Origin: Caldifarciminota bacterium
Lineage (GTDB): Bacteria; Hydrothermota; 32-111; QNBC01
DNA: 6,551 nt
Reading direction: 5' to 3'
Assembly (NCBI GenBank): GCA_015486655.1
Contig: WFRF01000231.1
Location: 1 to 6,551 of the forward strand
Of the stretch, positions 6,521 to 6,551 are shown piece by piece (position 1 is the stretch's first letter; each line of letters begins with the position of its first letter). Both the position numbers and the translations under genes were made by a program. Under the pieces are notes generated by a model, which was not told the DNA's origin, ran no database searches, and saw only the letters and a program-made list of their open reading frames with translations.

Positions 6521-6551
6521 TAGTAAAAGTATCTTTGTAGTAGATAGGTAC

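Overview
The window reads as an anaerobic, Gram-negative-type (diderm) bacterium with a moderately AT-rich genome. The diderm call rests on a gene with a signal peptide and an outer-membrane beta-barrel pattern (5234-6484). The anaerobic call rests on a tungsten-type aldehyde:ferredoxin oxidoreductase (3290-5182). No gene fixes the phylum. A thermophile or a candidate-phylum diderm would fit, but that is an impression and was not tested.

The left part (1-2188, plus strand) is the end of a purine-biosynthesis operon. It holds the C-terminal 253 residues of purL, cut by the window edge, then purQ 2 bases after the purL stop, then a nitroreductase-fold flavoprotein 5 bases after purQ. PurL and PurQ together make formylglycinamidine ribonucleotide synthase. 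The flavoprotein aligns without gaps, through its key segment, to iodotyrosine deiodinase, and keeps all four residues that define that enzyme's active site.

The right part (2185-6551, minus strand, read right to left) has two promoter-led units. The first is a Wzi-like outer-membrane barrel protein, driven by a promoter so close to its ATG that the mRNA would be almost leaderless. The second begins with the AOR gene, which has its own promoter (whose -35 box contains the stop codon of the barrel gene) and a strong ribosome-binding site. An intrinsic-terminator-like hairpin follows the AOR stop directly. Read-through would reach a 74-residue MoaD/ThiS-type sulfur carrier and a CPBP-family membrane protein coupled to it by a TAATG stop/start. 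AOR enzymes carry a tungstopterin cofactor whose dithiolene sulfurs come from a MoaD-type carrier, so AOR and the carrier make functional sense together. The role of the membrane protein is unknown.

The two gene blocks converge and overlap by 4 bases at 2185-2188, with no visible terminator between them. There is no gene-free stretch above 70 bases. I saw no tRNA, rRNA, CRISPR, insertion sequence or phage feature. I do not see a clearly new multi-gene system. The best leads are the deiodinase-like enzyme, the hairpin between AOR and moaD, and the AOR-MoaD-CPBP coupling.
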